Positions 11,173 to 22,292 are shown, counted from the stretch's first letter. The stretch is DNA of 64,000 nucleotides from Scolanthus callimorphus (GCA_033964015.1 CM066912.1:19207073-19271072); one strand, 5' to 3'. Made by a program: numbers and translations. The notes: generated by a model not told the origin, from the sequence alone.

Positions 11173-11488
11173 GGTCCATTGTAAGACGCGCTAGCGCATA
11201 CTCGGGCATGCCATCCACATGCAAGCTATGCTTGACCGAGAAGCTATGCATTCTGACTAGCCAATATCGTTAAGTCGAGATAAATTTTACACTTGGGACA
11301 TGAAGTTTTGATCGTTATAAAAGACCTCTTAAACAAGCGGTCGGCATTAGTATGTAAATGTAGGCATGAAAACAAATTTTATGCTTGCAACTATAAAGAT
11401 CAGAGCTAGCTGAATTGTAATTTAGTCTGAAGATCGCACTATGCGTGAAACCTGTGGTCACTAATAAAGGTCCACCCAAAATAAATTG
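11173..11488 (+). mobile_element. Penelope-like element copy B, 3' part and tail
   Basis: This completes copy B: the last coding segment ends near 11273, then comes the 3' untranslated region. The sequence is the reverse complement of 6988-7260, including a TTTATTTTGGGTGG-type end. After 11488 the two copies diverge, which marks the element end. Confidence 0.82.
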
Positions 11489-12044
11489 TATCCTGCTCTA
11501 CGGATTTTCCCGCATTGAGCACTCTTGACTTTGGGGATAAATGTACCTATACGTAGTTTTCATTTTCTCTGGATAGACTCAAATTTATAGCTTAGAGTAA
11601 CTTTTTGGCTCTGCTTTGCCTTTTGTAAACAGGTCATTTCTGATATTCAGGCAGGCTTTATTTTCCTCTTGTCACCAGTTTAAGATTTGTTTTACAAAGA
11701 CAAATACTGTGTCAAGTATTCTTTGTTGTGAATTTTGCTGAAAATCTTACTTTTGAACTTTATTTGAAGGTGATTCAAATTTTTGCCAGTCGTGAACTGC
11801 GAGGTCATTATGAGATTTCTGAGAGGTCATGCCGAGAGCCAATCAGAGCGTGCGTGCGTACATACATACATACATACAATATACATACTTTATTTTTGAC
11901 CTTTTTTTCCCTTGATTTTTACAATTTACGAAAGATACATTTACTTTTAAAAGAGGGAAGGGAAAGTTACAGTTAAAGAAAGTAATCTAGTTAGATTTAA
12001 GGTCCCAGGAGCTAAATAAACTTTAAGTTTTCTGGTTAGCTCCA
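11489..12044. other. Non-coding; (TACA)n tract
   Basis: No gene was recognised. A (CATA)n/(TACA)n microsatellite at about 11855-11885 followed by an A/T-rich stretch resembles a LINE 3' tail on the minus strand, like the one at 55 kb. No RT-derived coding sequence is visible beside it. Confidence 0.4.
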
Positions 12045-12218
12045 GGCTCCGCCTGTTCATACGGTACCGGTACAATTCTGGCACGTTTTGTAACAGTGCT
12101 CACACTGTCTAGCCGTGCCAAAATCGGTCCGGTACCGCAGGTCCCTTGTGAAAGCTCGACGGTACAGTACCAGAATTGTACCTGTCCGGTTTTGTACCGG
12201 TCTCGTGTGAACGGGGTC
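12045..12218. mobile_element. MITE with GACCCCGTTCACACGAG end
   Basis: The right end, read on the minus strand, starts GACCCCGTTCACACGAG. The left end is degraded but keeps the GGTACCGGTACAATTCTGG block in inverted form. The interior is rich in GGTACC/ACCGGT words. It directly abuts the next MITE with only TGA (12219-12221) between them. Confidence 0.6.
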
Positions 12219-12221
12219 TGA

Positions 12222-12413
12222 AACCCCATCCACACTACACCGTTTTCAAAGGAAAACAGATACTTTTTGCCCAGAGACGGCTATCATCCTCACACTACAA
12301 CTCCGAAAACGATCGGAACAATACGAAAACGATGAGTGTGGACGCAAATCTTTTTGAAAACGGAGCAAAAAGTATCCGTTTTCGTTTGAAAACGGTGTAG
12401 TGTGGACGGGGTC
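12222..12413. mobile_element. MITE, GACCCCGTCCACACTAC family, copy 1
   Basis: A 192-bp element with long inverted ends containing CCACACTACACCGTTTTC and a TGA direct repeat on both sides (12219-12221 and 12414-12416). A second, longer copy lies at 38114-38582. The 3-bp target duplications fit PIF/Harbinger-like or CACTA-like elements. Confidence 0.82.
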
Positions 12414-12455
12414 TGATTGGTATCAATTGCAATCGATTATCGACTTTATCCATTA

Positions 12456-12586
12456 CTTAGAGCGAATTTCACATGACGGCAGTAGCGAAACCAATCGCAA
12501 AGTAATTACACCAATTCTGAATAAAACCTATAGGAGTAATTACAAAGTAATTGCGAATTACTCAGACATCTGAAATCCGCTCTAAG
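12456..12586. mobile_element. MITE with CTTAGAGCG TIR and TA duplication
   Basis: The inverted ends CTTAGAGCGAATTTCA and CTTAGAGCGGATTTCA are flanked by TA on both sides, as in Tc1/mariner-type MITEs. The interior motif with GCGATTGGTTTC recurs near 14.1 kb and 40.25 kb, so related fragments are scattered through the window. Confidence 0.75.
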
Positions 12587-14032
12587 TATAGTACGTCGGT
12601 CATAATAGCTAAACAACATTTCGATTGTGTTCGTTTCTTCGACATGGTTTTGTTTCTTCGGTTGGTCGAAATGAACAACGAAATCTTCCTAATGCTGATA
12701 AGATATTGAAATAAAGAAACCAACCTACCTGTAATAATAAAGTCTACTTGGAGATTTTGGGGTAAAACAACCCGATTTTGGACGAAATTTCGGCGATATT
12801 TTTGAGTGTTGTCGACTGTCACAGCGTCGTCCGTACAAATGTCCCGCGTTTATAAGGTCACGTGACACTGTTCCGACGGACCCGGAGTAGCCTGGAGACG
12901 AAGCTGTAGGTCGAAAGATTGAGTTTTCTGTGTTTTCAACTTTGTAATTTTGGCGGGTTTTCATTCGGGCGAAGTAGTAATTGGTTGTCGCAGGGAAGCA
13001 TAAAAAGACGCTGTTAAGTTTGCTCAAATCCCCGAGTGTTCGTCAACTAATGTGTAGGTAAGATCAAAGTGTTTAGTTTCCAGTAAAAATCAAAATGCTA
13101 GAAGCATCTGAACCTGAAGCATGGCCGCCATCTTGTTGGATACCGAATTCTTGGTTTACACTCATTCCCATCGGAATAAAATCACAAAAGCGCGGCGGCC
13201 ATGTTGGTGTAGAGGACAAAGAGCAACAAATGAACTTTCTTTTGTTCCTTTACACCAACATGGCTTTCGAATGACCTCACGTACGTGCAAACCAGCAATA
13301 AGCTTTGTAGAGCGGCTTCCCCCAGGGGCGACCCCCGGGGACCCAGGGGGATTTGTCATAAGGCCCAAACAAAAAGCTGAGTATCGTATATCAAGGTTTC
13401 ACTGTATTTAATAAGGTTTGACTAGCTACATTTCTTTTTGCCTTCAGCACAGAATGCATTTTTATGATGCCACTAAAGACCTATTCTGGACCACTGATGA
13501 AAAACTACCGTTATGAATTCAAAGGTAAGTAATGCACTTGTCAAAGTCTGTTTATGTCTTGTATACAATGGAAAAACAGCTCTCAAAATGCATTTATTTG
13601 CATTCATCTGCCATTGAAGGCCTTTACAAACATTTTGAGATACATAAATGTAGGGAGGCTGCCATTATATGGTGCTGGGCATTGGCTGATTGACATTAAG
13701 AATGAAACATATGGGGCGTATTTTTGGCATAATTTTGAGCCCTTGCCTTTGCATCCCACTATTGGAACCACAGATGACTTAAGGGAAAAGCTTGACCTTT
13801 ATTGGAGATGGCAATTTGGACATTATGTACTGCCCTGCTGGAGGCTTTCTAGGCATTCCCCCACCACAGGCCCCACACTAGCAGGTGGGGCATCAAATAA
13901 CTGATTTATCCCCACCCCGTAGGGCACACTGACTTGTTAAAAGCGACCTTTCCCCCCACTATTCCCCCACCATATCCTGGGGGGTGGCAGGTGGGGATTT
14001 ACTTCGACTAGTGCACTGAGCTTAACTTAACT
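12587..14032. other. Non-coding; short inverted repeat and C/G-rich patches
   Basis: No gene is supported. The 14-bp arms GCCATGTTGGTGTA and its complement (13198-13211 and 13251-13264) enclose a small hairpin-type MITE relic. A palindromic C/G patch lies at about 13320-13350, and CCCCACC-type patches at 13855-13995. The open frame 13554-13904 (116 codons) has no recognisable domain. Confidence 0.4.
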
Positions 14033-14114
14033 GAGGGCGGATGACTGTTGTGAGTAATCACTCCTATAGTTTTGTTCAGAATTGATATAATTACTCTGTG
14101 ATTGGTTTCACTAC
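14033..14114. repeat. Fragment related to the CTTAGAGCG MITE
   Basis: Contains CAGAATTGATATAATTACT and GTGATTGGTTTCACTAC, which match the reverse complement of the interior of the 12456-12586 MITE. A shorter fragment with GCGATTGGTTTCACTACAG lies near 40247-40266. Confidence 0.55.
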
Positions 14115-14170
14115 GTCTACAGTCATATCAAAACTGCTCTATTGCACAGTCAGACAACCTTACATGGCTT

Positions 14171-14390
14171 CCCCAGTAAAAAATATTGTGATCACACCGC
14201 AGCATGATCACAGTGTGATTGAAGTTGTGATTATGGGTACAAACTTTACCATGATCACATATTGTGTGATCACAGGTGTGATGAGAAGAGAGTGTGATCA
14301 CACATCCCACTGTTGAACTGTTTAAAACATGATCAAGCTTGCAATCACACCGTGATCAGCAATCACATCATGATCACAGGCATAATCACC
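14171..14390. repeat. TGATCACA palindrome-rich MITE, copy 1
   Basis: Starts with CCCCAGTAAA then a TATT block and contains many copies of the 8-bp palindrome TGTGATCACA or truncated forms. The same start, in reverse orientation, ends the similar element at about 54770-54925. Confidence 0.7.
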
Positions 14391-14948
14391 AAATGAATAT
14401 AAACTACAATACCTTGACTCTTTATTTCATGATAAATATGGGCAGTTCCATGTGAGAGTGAAAAAATAAAAAATTAATAAAAGGATAAAAAAGTACATGA
14501 GTTTCAATGCTAATCACCGAAGTTATTAAAAAAATAGTTTTAACAAATAATTTGACAAGCACAGCACTATGGGGGGGGGGGGGGGGGGTCCCTAAACAAA
14601 AGGTTTGTATCCTGACGTTAAAGTTGCCTTTGGGCTTCAAATCTGTTTTTTTTTTACAAAATTAAGGCACACAAAGGCTTGAAAAAAAAAAGAGATATGC
14701 AGTATTGAAACCAATGCTGATCATTATTAAAAGAATGACTTGAGTGATGCAAAACATAAAGCTGTATTTAATAATTATAAATAATTTATTAGTGTTGGAC
14801 ATTACGTAACATAACGTCCTGCTGCTAAGAGCTTAGTGCTTGAATAAGAATATTTGCTGGTGCACTTCATTTTACCAAAGGCACATACAATTATATACTA
14901 GGAAAAAAAATTGTACCCTCAGTTTTGTGTAAAATCCAGGACAAATCT
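14391..14948. other. Non-coding, with an 18-base G run
   Basis: A/T-rich DNA with no gene. An uninterrupted run of 18 G occurs at 14571-14588. A GACATTACGTAACATAACGTC block at 14800-14820 may belong to the edge of the Ulp1-bearing repeat that follows. Confidence 0.4.
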
Positions 14949-15004
14949 GTCATGGACGTTAGGTCATGGACGTTGCGTCATGGACGCTATGTCATGCACA
15001 TTAC
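14949..15004. repeat. Four tandem 14-bp GTCATGGACGTTAG motifs
   Basis: Four consecutive 14-base units start at 14949, 14963, 14977 and 14991. The first two are almost identical and the last is degenerate. Reverse-complement copies (GTAACATCCATGAC and relatives) occur at 15882, 15903, 17660 and 17839, on the far side of the Ulp1-like relic. Confidence 0.85.
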
Positions 15005-15122
15005 GTTGCTGGTAAACATGTATTTCAACACAGGAATGTTGACAAAAAATGTTGTATTCATCAACATGAAGTTTGTTAAGCCAATGTAGATATTAATCTC
15101 AAACCACCTGACAGCTATAAAT

Positions 15123-15407
15123 CTAACAAATGTGCAGAACTCGCATTATTTTGATCCTTACTTTCAATGACAGAAGGTTAGGAACATCAAATGGCCCATT
15201 GCCCTGCAAAACAACTGGACCAAAGAAAATGCAGGAATAATGAGCATGGTAGATGTCGTCACGAATGGGCCAGTTGAAGCTTTCAGACTCAGCCCTATGA
15301 AGGAACTTGAATTTTTGGAAGCTCTCCTTTACATCAACCTCAAGCACTCTGCCAAATGTAGAAATTTGAAACAAAATCCACAGCATAATACTTGCCACTT
15401 TTGTCAT
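15123..15407 (-). pseudogene. Probable downstream exon of the Ulp1-like relic
   Basis: A 94-codon minus-strand open frame just downstream of the Ulp1-like segment. Its composition looks coding (FNWPIRDDIYHAHYSCIFFGP followed by VVLQGNGPFDVP), and it ends at a stop near 15123. I do not recognise the domain. Its position suggests it belongs to the same transposon-borne gene as the protease domain. It could also be an independent exon. Confidence 0.4.
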
Positions 15408-15434
15408 TCAGAAAGCATACAAACCTTTTTGACA

Positions 15435-15858
15435 TCAGGGGTGGGGAAGGCGGTGAGGAGCTGAAATTTTGTGACAGGTGGAGGTGATAGTTGGTGGAAT
15501 TGGGTTAAGCATGCCTTTATGAAGCTCTAACACCATACTCTTCCTAAACTGAGGAATGTTGGCTTGAGTAAGCATGCTACTCTTGTTGGCCAGGCACCTT
15601 GCATATAGACATGTGTACACACCACAGTCATACAGCTTATTCTGTTGGTGGCACATCGGTTTTGGAGCTGGTGTAAAACTTCCATTTGCTGATGTTGATA
15701 CCATCATGTAGGTCATTGAGGAAATAAAATGCAATCTTACGAATGGCCTCTTGTACAGTTTGCTTAACACATGTCTTGCCCATACTGTCCAGTGTGATTA
15801 TGGCTTTAGATGCTGGAAGTACAGCCAGCAGGAACCAGAAATTATCATATTTAAACAA
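15435..15858 (-). pseudogene. Ulp1/SENP-like cysteine protease relic (C48)
   Basis: Two overlapping minus-strand frames together show the core of a Ulp1-type SUMO protease. The first (about 15858-15750) reads FWFLLAVLPASKAIITLDSMG, matching the family's HW-(x)n-DS block, with the usual H replaced by F. The second (about 15680-15560) reads QQNKLYDCGVYTCLYARCLA, the QxxxxDCGV block with the catalytic Cys. The two halves are in different frames, so there is at least one frameshift. Family proteins cleave SUMO conjugates. In DNA transposons of animals the domain is a frequent passenger (for example in the Kyakuja/Dileera/Zisupton and Mutator-like groups). The loss of His and the frameshift mean this copy is dead. 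Confidence 0.68.
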
Positions 15859-15881
15859 AAAATGGTAAAATATTCAAAGGC

Positions 15882-15916
15882 TGTAACATCCATGACAATC
15901 TTGTAACATCCATGAC
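15882..15916. repeat. Inverted copies of the 14-bp motif
   Basis: Two GTAACATCCATGAC words 21 bp apart, in the opposite orientation to the array at 14949. Further copies with one change each lie at 17660-17673 and 17839-17852, beyond the nested TIR element. Confidence 0.75.
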
Positions 15917-16046
15917 ACTTCTATTTTAGAAGACCAGCTTTTAATGAAAAGCTCAGCTGAAACATTTATACCACAGTAAGAAATTTCAGTTGACCTCCTA
16001 AACTAATCCAAAAGAATTAATCTAAGTTATACAAATCACAGTAATT

Positions 16047-17613
16047 GTGACCCTGCATGGGAAAACGTATCATAACGATAGATCGTTAAACGGTCATTTT
16101 CTAACGATCACCAAACGATCTTTTCGTTTCGTCTAACGATCTAGTAAAATTGCCTAACGATCTACTGAGTACACCTAACGGTCACAAAGTTAATGAGGAG
16201 TTAATGCAAACGCTTTGCCTAACGATTTAGCTACCTCTCTAACGACCCAGTTCAATTAATTTATACAAGCGTTTGATCAAACGGCGTAATGCCAAACGTT
16301 GTTGATAAAAATAATGAGCGTTAAAATGACTTGCTCTTTTTCATGCTTTTTAGTTTTGAAGTCCACAGCAAATTCGGTCAGCATCTATTCTGCCATCAAG
16401 AAATTTGCAAAGAGCTTACGAAACAGAATAATAGACATAATAAAAGAGTAAACATTGGTTGGACTTTTCCTAGCACATGCGTTGCGTCTTTACTCGTGCT
16501 TCTTCAAACTTTATGAACGCTGCATTCCGGTTTGCAAAACATACTGAATAGTTAATAAAGAAACTTACCGTTCAACCGTCCGTGCACATTGGGTGTTAGA
16601 TAAAACTCCTGGAAAACACTTCCAAAAGTTCCATTCCTGTTATCGATGAGGTGCGATGCCAAACCAGTTGCGGAATTTCGGGCGGGATGTGTTAGCGGGA
16701 AAATTAGCCAAAACTAATCTTTGCAAAACTAATATCGAGTGTGGCTATATTTTATTTAGATGAATCGATAATATTTACACTGAAAAGCTAGGGAAATCCA
16801 CCTTATTTGCATCGTGATAGCGAAGAATGAAGTACGGTATTCAAGCGAAACCGAAGAGGAGTAATTTATTTTTACAATATAACGTGCATTCTGATTTGCT
16901 ATCTAAAACAATATGTGTCAAATGCAACCAATCAGAAAGCATATTAAACTAAGCTAGTTCCCAAACCTTCCCTGAATTACTAGATTTTCATCGATCTTTG
17001 ATGATCGATCTTCGCGATGTTTTTATTGAGCTTTTATGAGGAAAAAACACATGAAAAAGGAGTGGAAATATTATTCAACCTGATGATAAGCTTTTTCAAG
17101 CAAACGGTTATCAAAATATTCCGGGTTTTGTGGCAAACGTTCGCTGATTTATAGATGTTACGGAAAGAATTTGCGGGTTTTATCCAAAGTTGCGCGGCAA
17201 TTATATTTTAGCGATGCAAGAACTTCACCTTCGCAATGGTTTCTCTGTATCCTTGGCTTTGACATCAGTGGCCCTGAATATCACTTTTTGAAACATCTTC
17301 AGAGGGCATCCGACCAATTAATGAGAAGGGTGGTGGATCAAGTGATGTCATGCAAAACACGATCGTTTAATCAAACGGTTCGTCCGATTATTAAAAAGTT
17401 CACAGACCGTTTGGCGAGGTCGTTTAATCTAACGCTCTTGTCACTCATGAATTATTCCTATCGAAACATGAATAATTCACTAACGATCTCCTAGCTGGAC
17501 CTAACGATTTGACATTTTCGCCTAACGATTTTCCCTAACGATCTAACGACCACCTAACGCTCTGACCACCTAACGCTTAGATCGTTATGATACGTTTTCC
17601 CATGCAGGGTCAC
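16047..17613. mobile_element. 1.57-kb non-autonomous TIR element with CTAACGATC arrays
   Basis: The termini are inverted repeats beginning GTGACCCTGCATGGGAAAAC and extending about 35 bp through ATCATAACGAT. Direct repeats AATT flank them (16043-16046 and 17614-17617). Both subterminal regions are packed with CTAACGATC-like words: about ten on the left up to 16250 and about ten on the right from 17480. No transposase was found; the 107-codon frame at 17171-17494 has no recognisable domain. Subterminal arrays and a 4-bp duplication fit Chapaev- or Sola-like families, but the assignment is tentative. Confidence 0.82.
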
Positions 17614-17852
17614 AATTTTGAATTAAATTCATTGAGTTGAAAATGTGGTTTAATTTTTTGTAACGTCCATGACACGTGTTATTTATTTGATTATTTTATA
17701 AGGAAAAAAATAATGAAAAAATTCCTTCACAGGAGAATAGACATCTGCCTACTTGAAAAAAAATGGTAAAGAAAATCCATGTAGTGTAAGCCCAATTAAA
17801 AAAAATACAAACTTAAATGTCATTTCAAGTGCTCAGTTGTAACTTCCATGAC

Positions 17853-19615
17853 GTGGAATTGCCCATATATAGAATATATATTTCTTGTCTTACCTTAATA
17901 ACTACATAATTTGTAATGTAAATAACAATTTACAACACTAAGCTGTCGCTCTATTGTATGTGACCATATCCCAAATCATTGCATCATCTATTAATTCTAA
18001 TTTACATAGAATTTTAACACTGTGTCGGATAAATGAACAGCATTGTTGTTCCCACACAATCAGGCATGGTTATAATAAAACAGACTGAGACCACCAATCG
18101 CAAATCGCAGATGATTTGAATTCCTTTCTTTGGTTTCCATAAATTCACATTCTAGATTCTAGCAAAACCCATTGATCACAATCACAATGCAGACGATCAT
18201 CGCAGAACTGAAATGACTCTATAATTCTGCGATCCATAATGGGCTGCAGATCCTTTTCGATCGTCATTGTGTTCATATTGAAATCAGCCTTAGAATCAGA
18301 GATACACGTATAAAGCAACTTAGCTGTATTGATTGTTCAGATGATATGTGGCCATGCTCTATGATCTACGCCCAATTGAGCCAACGTCCGTTTCGCACCA
18401 TTCTGCTCTTGGACGTGATTGAGCTTTCTTTTTGCCCCCAGCTGAATTCCATCCTAGGGAACTGATTTATTGTTTGGACCTTAAGAGCATCGATCCTGTT
18501 GACATCAAACTGTTTGATCTTCTCTCCCTTTCCATCCACGCTACAAGCACCAGCTTCACTTCTAGAGAACAGAAGTTCGAACAGCTTAAGGTGACTCGCT
18601 CCAAATGGTTTGTGTGCTCATCTGTGTCCAGAGCTGAACTACCAGGTTATACATATCGCGCTATAACTTTTGCGGTTTTTTGCCGATTCTAGTAATTCTT
18701 TTTGTAAATCAAGCACAAATGACCCTAGATTAGCTGCGAATTCTCCGATCTTTGCAATCTTTTTCATCTAAGTCACAATTCTTAAATACAAAGACGACCC
18801 CATAGTTTTTAATGCCCTCAAAAAAAAATCTTGCAGATATTTTCGGCTTAAATCTTGTCGATGCTCATTAGAAGACTTGAACTTTCATCTGGCCAAGTTT
18901 CAGAAAATTCGTAGGTCAGAAATGAATTAGCGAGGTCGATGTCGTAGATGCACCACAAAGTAAGCCTTTCACTAAGGCTTGATGCAAAAATTTCCTGCGC
19001 ACTAATAACAGCATTTCAACCTATCAGTTTTTGGGACAAGTTGCCTAGATACGTCATGTCAAACTATATGTTAAGAGCAATTGCTTTAAATCCAAACCAC
19101 TTAACTTTAGAAGCACCGCTTCTTTGGGGCATAAAACCAGAAATTTATGGCGCCCCGGTAAATTTAACCTTAAAATTGGATGTTTTGTATCAAAAGAGAT
19201 ATCACGGAATTAAACTGAATGTTTTTCAAAGCTATTATGCAACTTAAAGTTGAATGTTTCACTGCCGCGAATTCTAATTTTCTTCTGCGAGCTAACTGCG
19301 CTCTCTCCATGGCCGCAGGTGTTTCATACCTGTTGCTGTGAAATGCTAATGATCAGGGCACCCAATGGAAAGGGGGGTAATGTTACCTTGAAAATTCCTT
19401 GAAAAATGACAATAAGAGGAGTAATGCTTCGTTTAATGTATTGTAATAACAACACTACCATGTCTCAGAGGAATACGTTATCTGGCAACAGTATGTTCCC
19501 TAGGGTGAGTCACAATTTAATTGCTTTGCTCGCTTCTAATTTGCGACCACACTGTTAATAACATCATTGTTGTAATAATAAAATCACTTCAATACCAACA
19601 CGAACATGATGGCCA
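17853..19615. other. Non-coding, low complexity
   Basis: No supported gene. The open frame 18432-18692 (86 codons) and 18948-19247 (99 codons) have no recognisable domain and no clear splice or start context. Confidence 0.35.
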
Positions 19616-19953
19616 TTACCCCTCTTTCAATTGAGTTCTCTGATCATTAGCATCAGCATTAGCAGGGGAGGAGTTTAGCAAGGGCGCTGTAACACCTTTT
19701 GGTGATGATGATGTGATAGGTGTTGCTGGCATTGGTGGTACATTTAGGCATAATTTTATTTTATCTTTCTTTTCGCCTTGAGGTGGAACTTTGGAAGTCA
19801 CTGATCGGGGTGCGCTGGCTTTGTAGAGGAACTTAATGCACGGTTTACAGTGCGAAAAATTCTCTGCTAACTCTTGTAACCTCGTAATTTGGTTACTCAT
19901 CTCCTCTACTCTATTTCGGATGGAGGGCAGTAGTGCTGCGGTCTGAGGCTCAT
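19616..19953 (-). CDS. Possible terminal exon, coiled-coil-like, unknown
   Basis: A minus-strand open segment ending at a TAA. It follows an acceptor-like TATCTGCAG, which gives an exon start at 19953. The encoded stretch has a short heptad-like helix (SIRNRVEEMSNQITRLQELA), a CxxC pair, then a Pro/Ser/Lys-rich low-complexity tail. I do not recognise the family. No upstream exon was identified, so this may be a host exon, a transposon exon or chance. The open frame does extend upstream past the acceptor to 20029. Confidence 0.3.
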
Positions 19954-20671
19954 CTGCAGATATTATAAAATGTTTCAAGTCAATGAATAGAAATTTCTCT
20001 TTGGTGTAAACCGTGTAAACAAACCACATTCGCCCGTTTCTTAGTGAACTTCGTTCTTCCCTTTTAGGTCAACCATTCTCAAAGATCAACGGAAGCTGAC
20101 CTCCTAAAATCGTCGTAAAGATTGCTAGGTTGTCATATAAATTGAATAGAAACATTGCGTAGAGACCAAATAGTCGCAACGAGTAAACAAACCGAACGAC
20201 CAAAACCATCTCACGAATAAATTTCGAATGCGTAGGAATCTGCTCCCGATAAATCCACAAAACCCCACAATTATCAAACAATATTCAGGGACGCGTATTT
20301 CATGTACAAGGAAAAGAAATAGGATATTAACAAACATTTTACGAATTGATCACTGCAAACGCGTGCGTGTGTCGACCCTGCTCCGTTCGACCGTAGTGAG
20401 AGATTCAGCAACTACTTTTCCCGTCGTCTTTTTGTGAAATATTTGACTCGATCAACCTTTTCTATAACACTATGAGGAACTCGGAATAAACTTTTGTCTA
20501 TCTCGCGATTTGAACGATTAGAACAGCACAAAACAACGTAAGCGTAGGGCATTTTAACGGAGAGAGAATTCGAGTCAGCCTTTGTTGTAAATGTAATTTG
20601 AAGGTTTGTTTGACCACCACTTCGTGCCTGCATATATAATAAGGTGGATATGACGTCACGTGAATACAAAG

Positions 20672-21052
20672 AATCGCGCCGTTGGTGGGTGTGGCCGTAC
20701 GGCCGTATTCTTTGTTTCTCCAGAAAACCACAAGGTACCCGCGTATTTTATTTATGTTTTTTTTTTCTATGGCTTTAAAACGAACGTTGAATGAAATAAA
20801 TACTGCAAACGTAATCGTTGGAAGATTCTCTACACTACCCGTTAGGGAAGTGGCTCACATAAGCATTAGAAGTAGGTACTGCGCATGCGTATGTTTCCTA
20901 CAACTCAGTCCCCAGAATAGTATGTTATTTAAACGGTAAACTATGGTCACAAGGGCAAATAATGAATGAAACTTATTTAACTGTTAAATGAAACTTCTTA
21001 CCTGCACTACGTCCAGTTTGAAGTTTTATTTTAACATTTTAATAACGTTAAA
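20672..21052. repeat. Left inverted-repeat arm (about 380 bp)
   Basis: Starts at AATCGCGCCGTTGG and ends near AATAACGTT. It matches, in inverse orientation, two blocks at 30571-30715 and about 31430-31669. The shared landmarks include GGCCGTACGGCCGTATTCTT and GTCCAGTTTGAAGTTTT. The arms enclose the LINE and BEL insertions. Confidence 0.75.
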
Positions 21053-22049
21053 ATAGCATTGAGACAGACGTTTGCGTAAGTGCCACCAGAACAGTATATC
21101 AGATTTTCAGCAATAGTTTGCCAACTATGTCAGAGTTTGTACCGTATACCTCGTGATGTTATTTAATCTTTCGTGCTGAAGGTGGTGAAGAACGTCTACG
21201 CACCAAAGACTTCACTGTCAGCAGGCTTGTGTCTCCCGGAATGGCGTGTGTGCCCTATCGGGGCACAATCTAGACTTAGAAGGAACTAGTCAGTCTACTG
21301 TTGTAGTATTAATTAAACAGAGCACAAGGGAAAAAGTGTTGAACCATGCCACACTAAAGAGCAAAAATTAGAGACCCCTTTCTAGGTGATCCATGGCAAG
21401 CGTGGCAAGACTAAGCACACGGAATAATGTGTTGGTGACTTGGTCATTATAGCGTTTTCCCCTTGGAGCTGCAGTTCCATGGGCTTTCTTTACTACTGAC
21501 GGTGTCCTGTAAAGACAAAGCAAAGCCGATGCATGTTCTTGAAGGTACATCACGTAGTGTAATGACACCAGACCTGAATGACGAACTGACTACATTATCC
21601 ACGAAATGACAATGCCCTTCTAAACCACTTGTTGCACTGCGTGGCATATTCGCAGAGCTCGTGATGACTGTCTTTGACCATTCACCAAAAGCACAGCGCG
21701 TGGACTGTCACACACGCATACCACTGACAACCAAGGGGTTTGAACGGTCAGGACGACGCTCATCTGAGACACCTTTGTCGCTCAAGAGGGCCGTCCATGA
21801 AGGTGCCGAGAGATTCTAAGGCATTTCTCGGGAATGTGGAGGACTCGCAATGCCCCAAGACTCCTCGGACGTACAGTCGTCGTTATTACTGAGGGAAGCT
21901 GTGTGCGCTAAAAAGTGTGAACGTGATGATACCCTGCACTGCAGAGAAGTTGGCAGAAGAGTCTACAATTGTTGTCAGAGCAAGTCTGTCCCTATTTTTT
22001 CACAGAAAACTGTCAGCTAGAAATTTGGTGACAGTTCCTGGTTCGCGAG
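21053..22049 (-). mobile_element. LINE 3' fragment, downstream half
   Basis: Minus-strand continuation of the LINE interrupted by the BEL element. Immediately past the BEL target duplication the sense strand reads SREPGTVTKFLADSF, the expected continuation of the RT C-terminal region found at 30154-30535. Stops follow soon afterwards. The rest, down to the inverted-repeat arm, looks like degraded coding or 3' untranslated sequence. Confidence 0.65.
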
Positions 22050-22172
22050 TGCTGTAAACGTTTTTCTACCGAACCCGCTTTATTATCATTAACATGCGCA
22101 TGAATTACCTTTTGGCGCGAAAAGTGACGCAATCATAATATTAGCATAATTTACATGAAAATGTCTGCAACA
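22050..22172 (-). repeat. 3' LTR of the BEL element
   Basis: A 123-bp LTR that starts TGTTGCAGAC and ends TTTACAGCA on the minus strand. Its first 45 bases match the 5' LTR remnant at 30104-30148. The target duplication GCGAG abuts it at 22045-22049. Confidence 0.85.
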
Positions 22173-22292
22173 CTCCCGGGGTTGATCAGTAAATCTGATC
22201 AATCATTATATCAGCAGCAATGTCAATAAAAAAGAACAATATTTCTTCGATAACATGTCCATGTCCTTGCTTCCTTGCATATTGCAAACAGT

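Noticed and set aside
13554..13904. 116-codon frame as a host gene
   Set aside because: No recognisable domain, splice context or neighbouring exon.
14949..15004. CRISPR or operator array from the 14-bp repeats
   Set aside because: Head-to-tail repeats without spacers; a transposon subterminal array explains them better.
18432..19247. 86- and 99-codon frames as genes
   Set aside because: No domain recognised; composition like the surrounding non-coding DNA.
20069..20337. Hydrophobic 70-codon minus-strand frames as a membrane protein
   Set aside because: Two overlapping frames both look hydrophobic because of T-rich composition; no supporting context.
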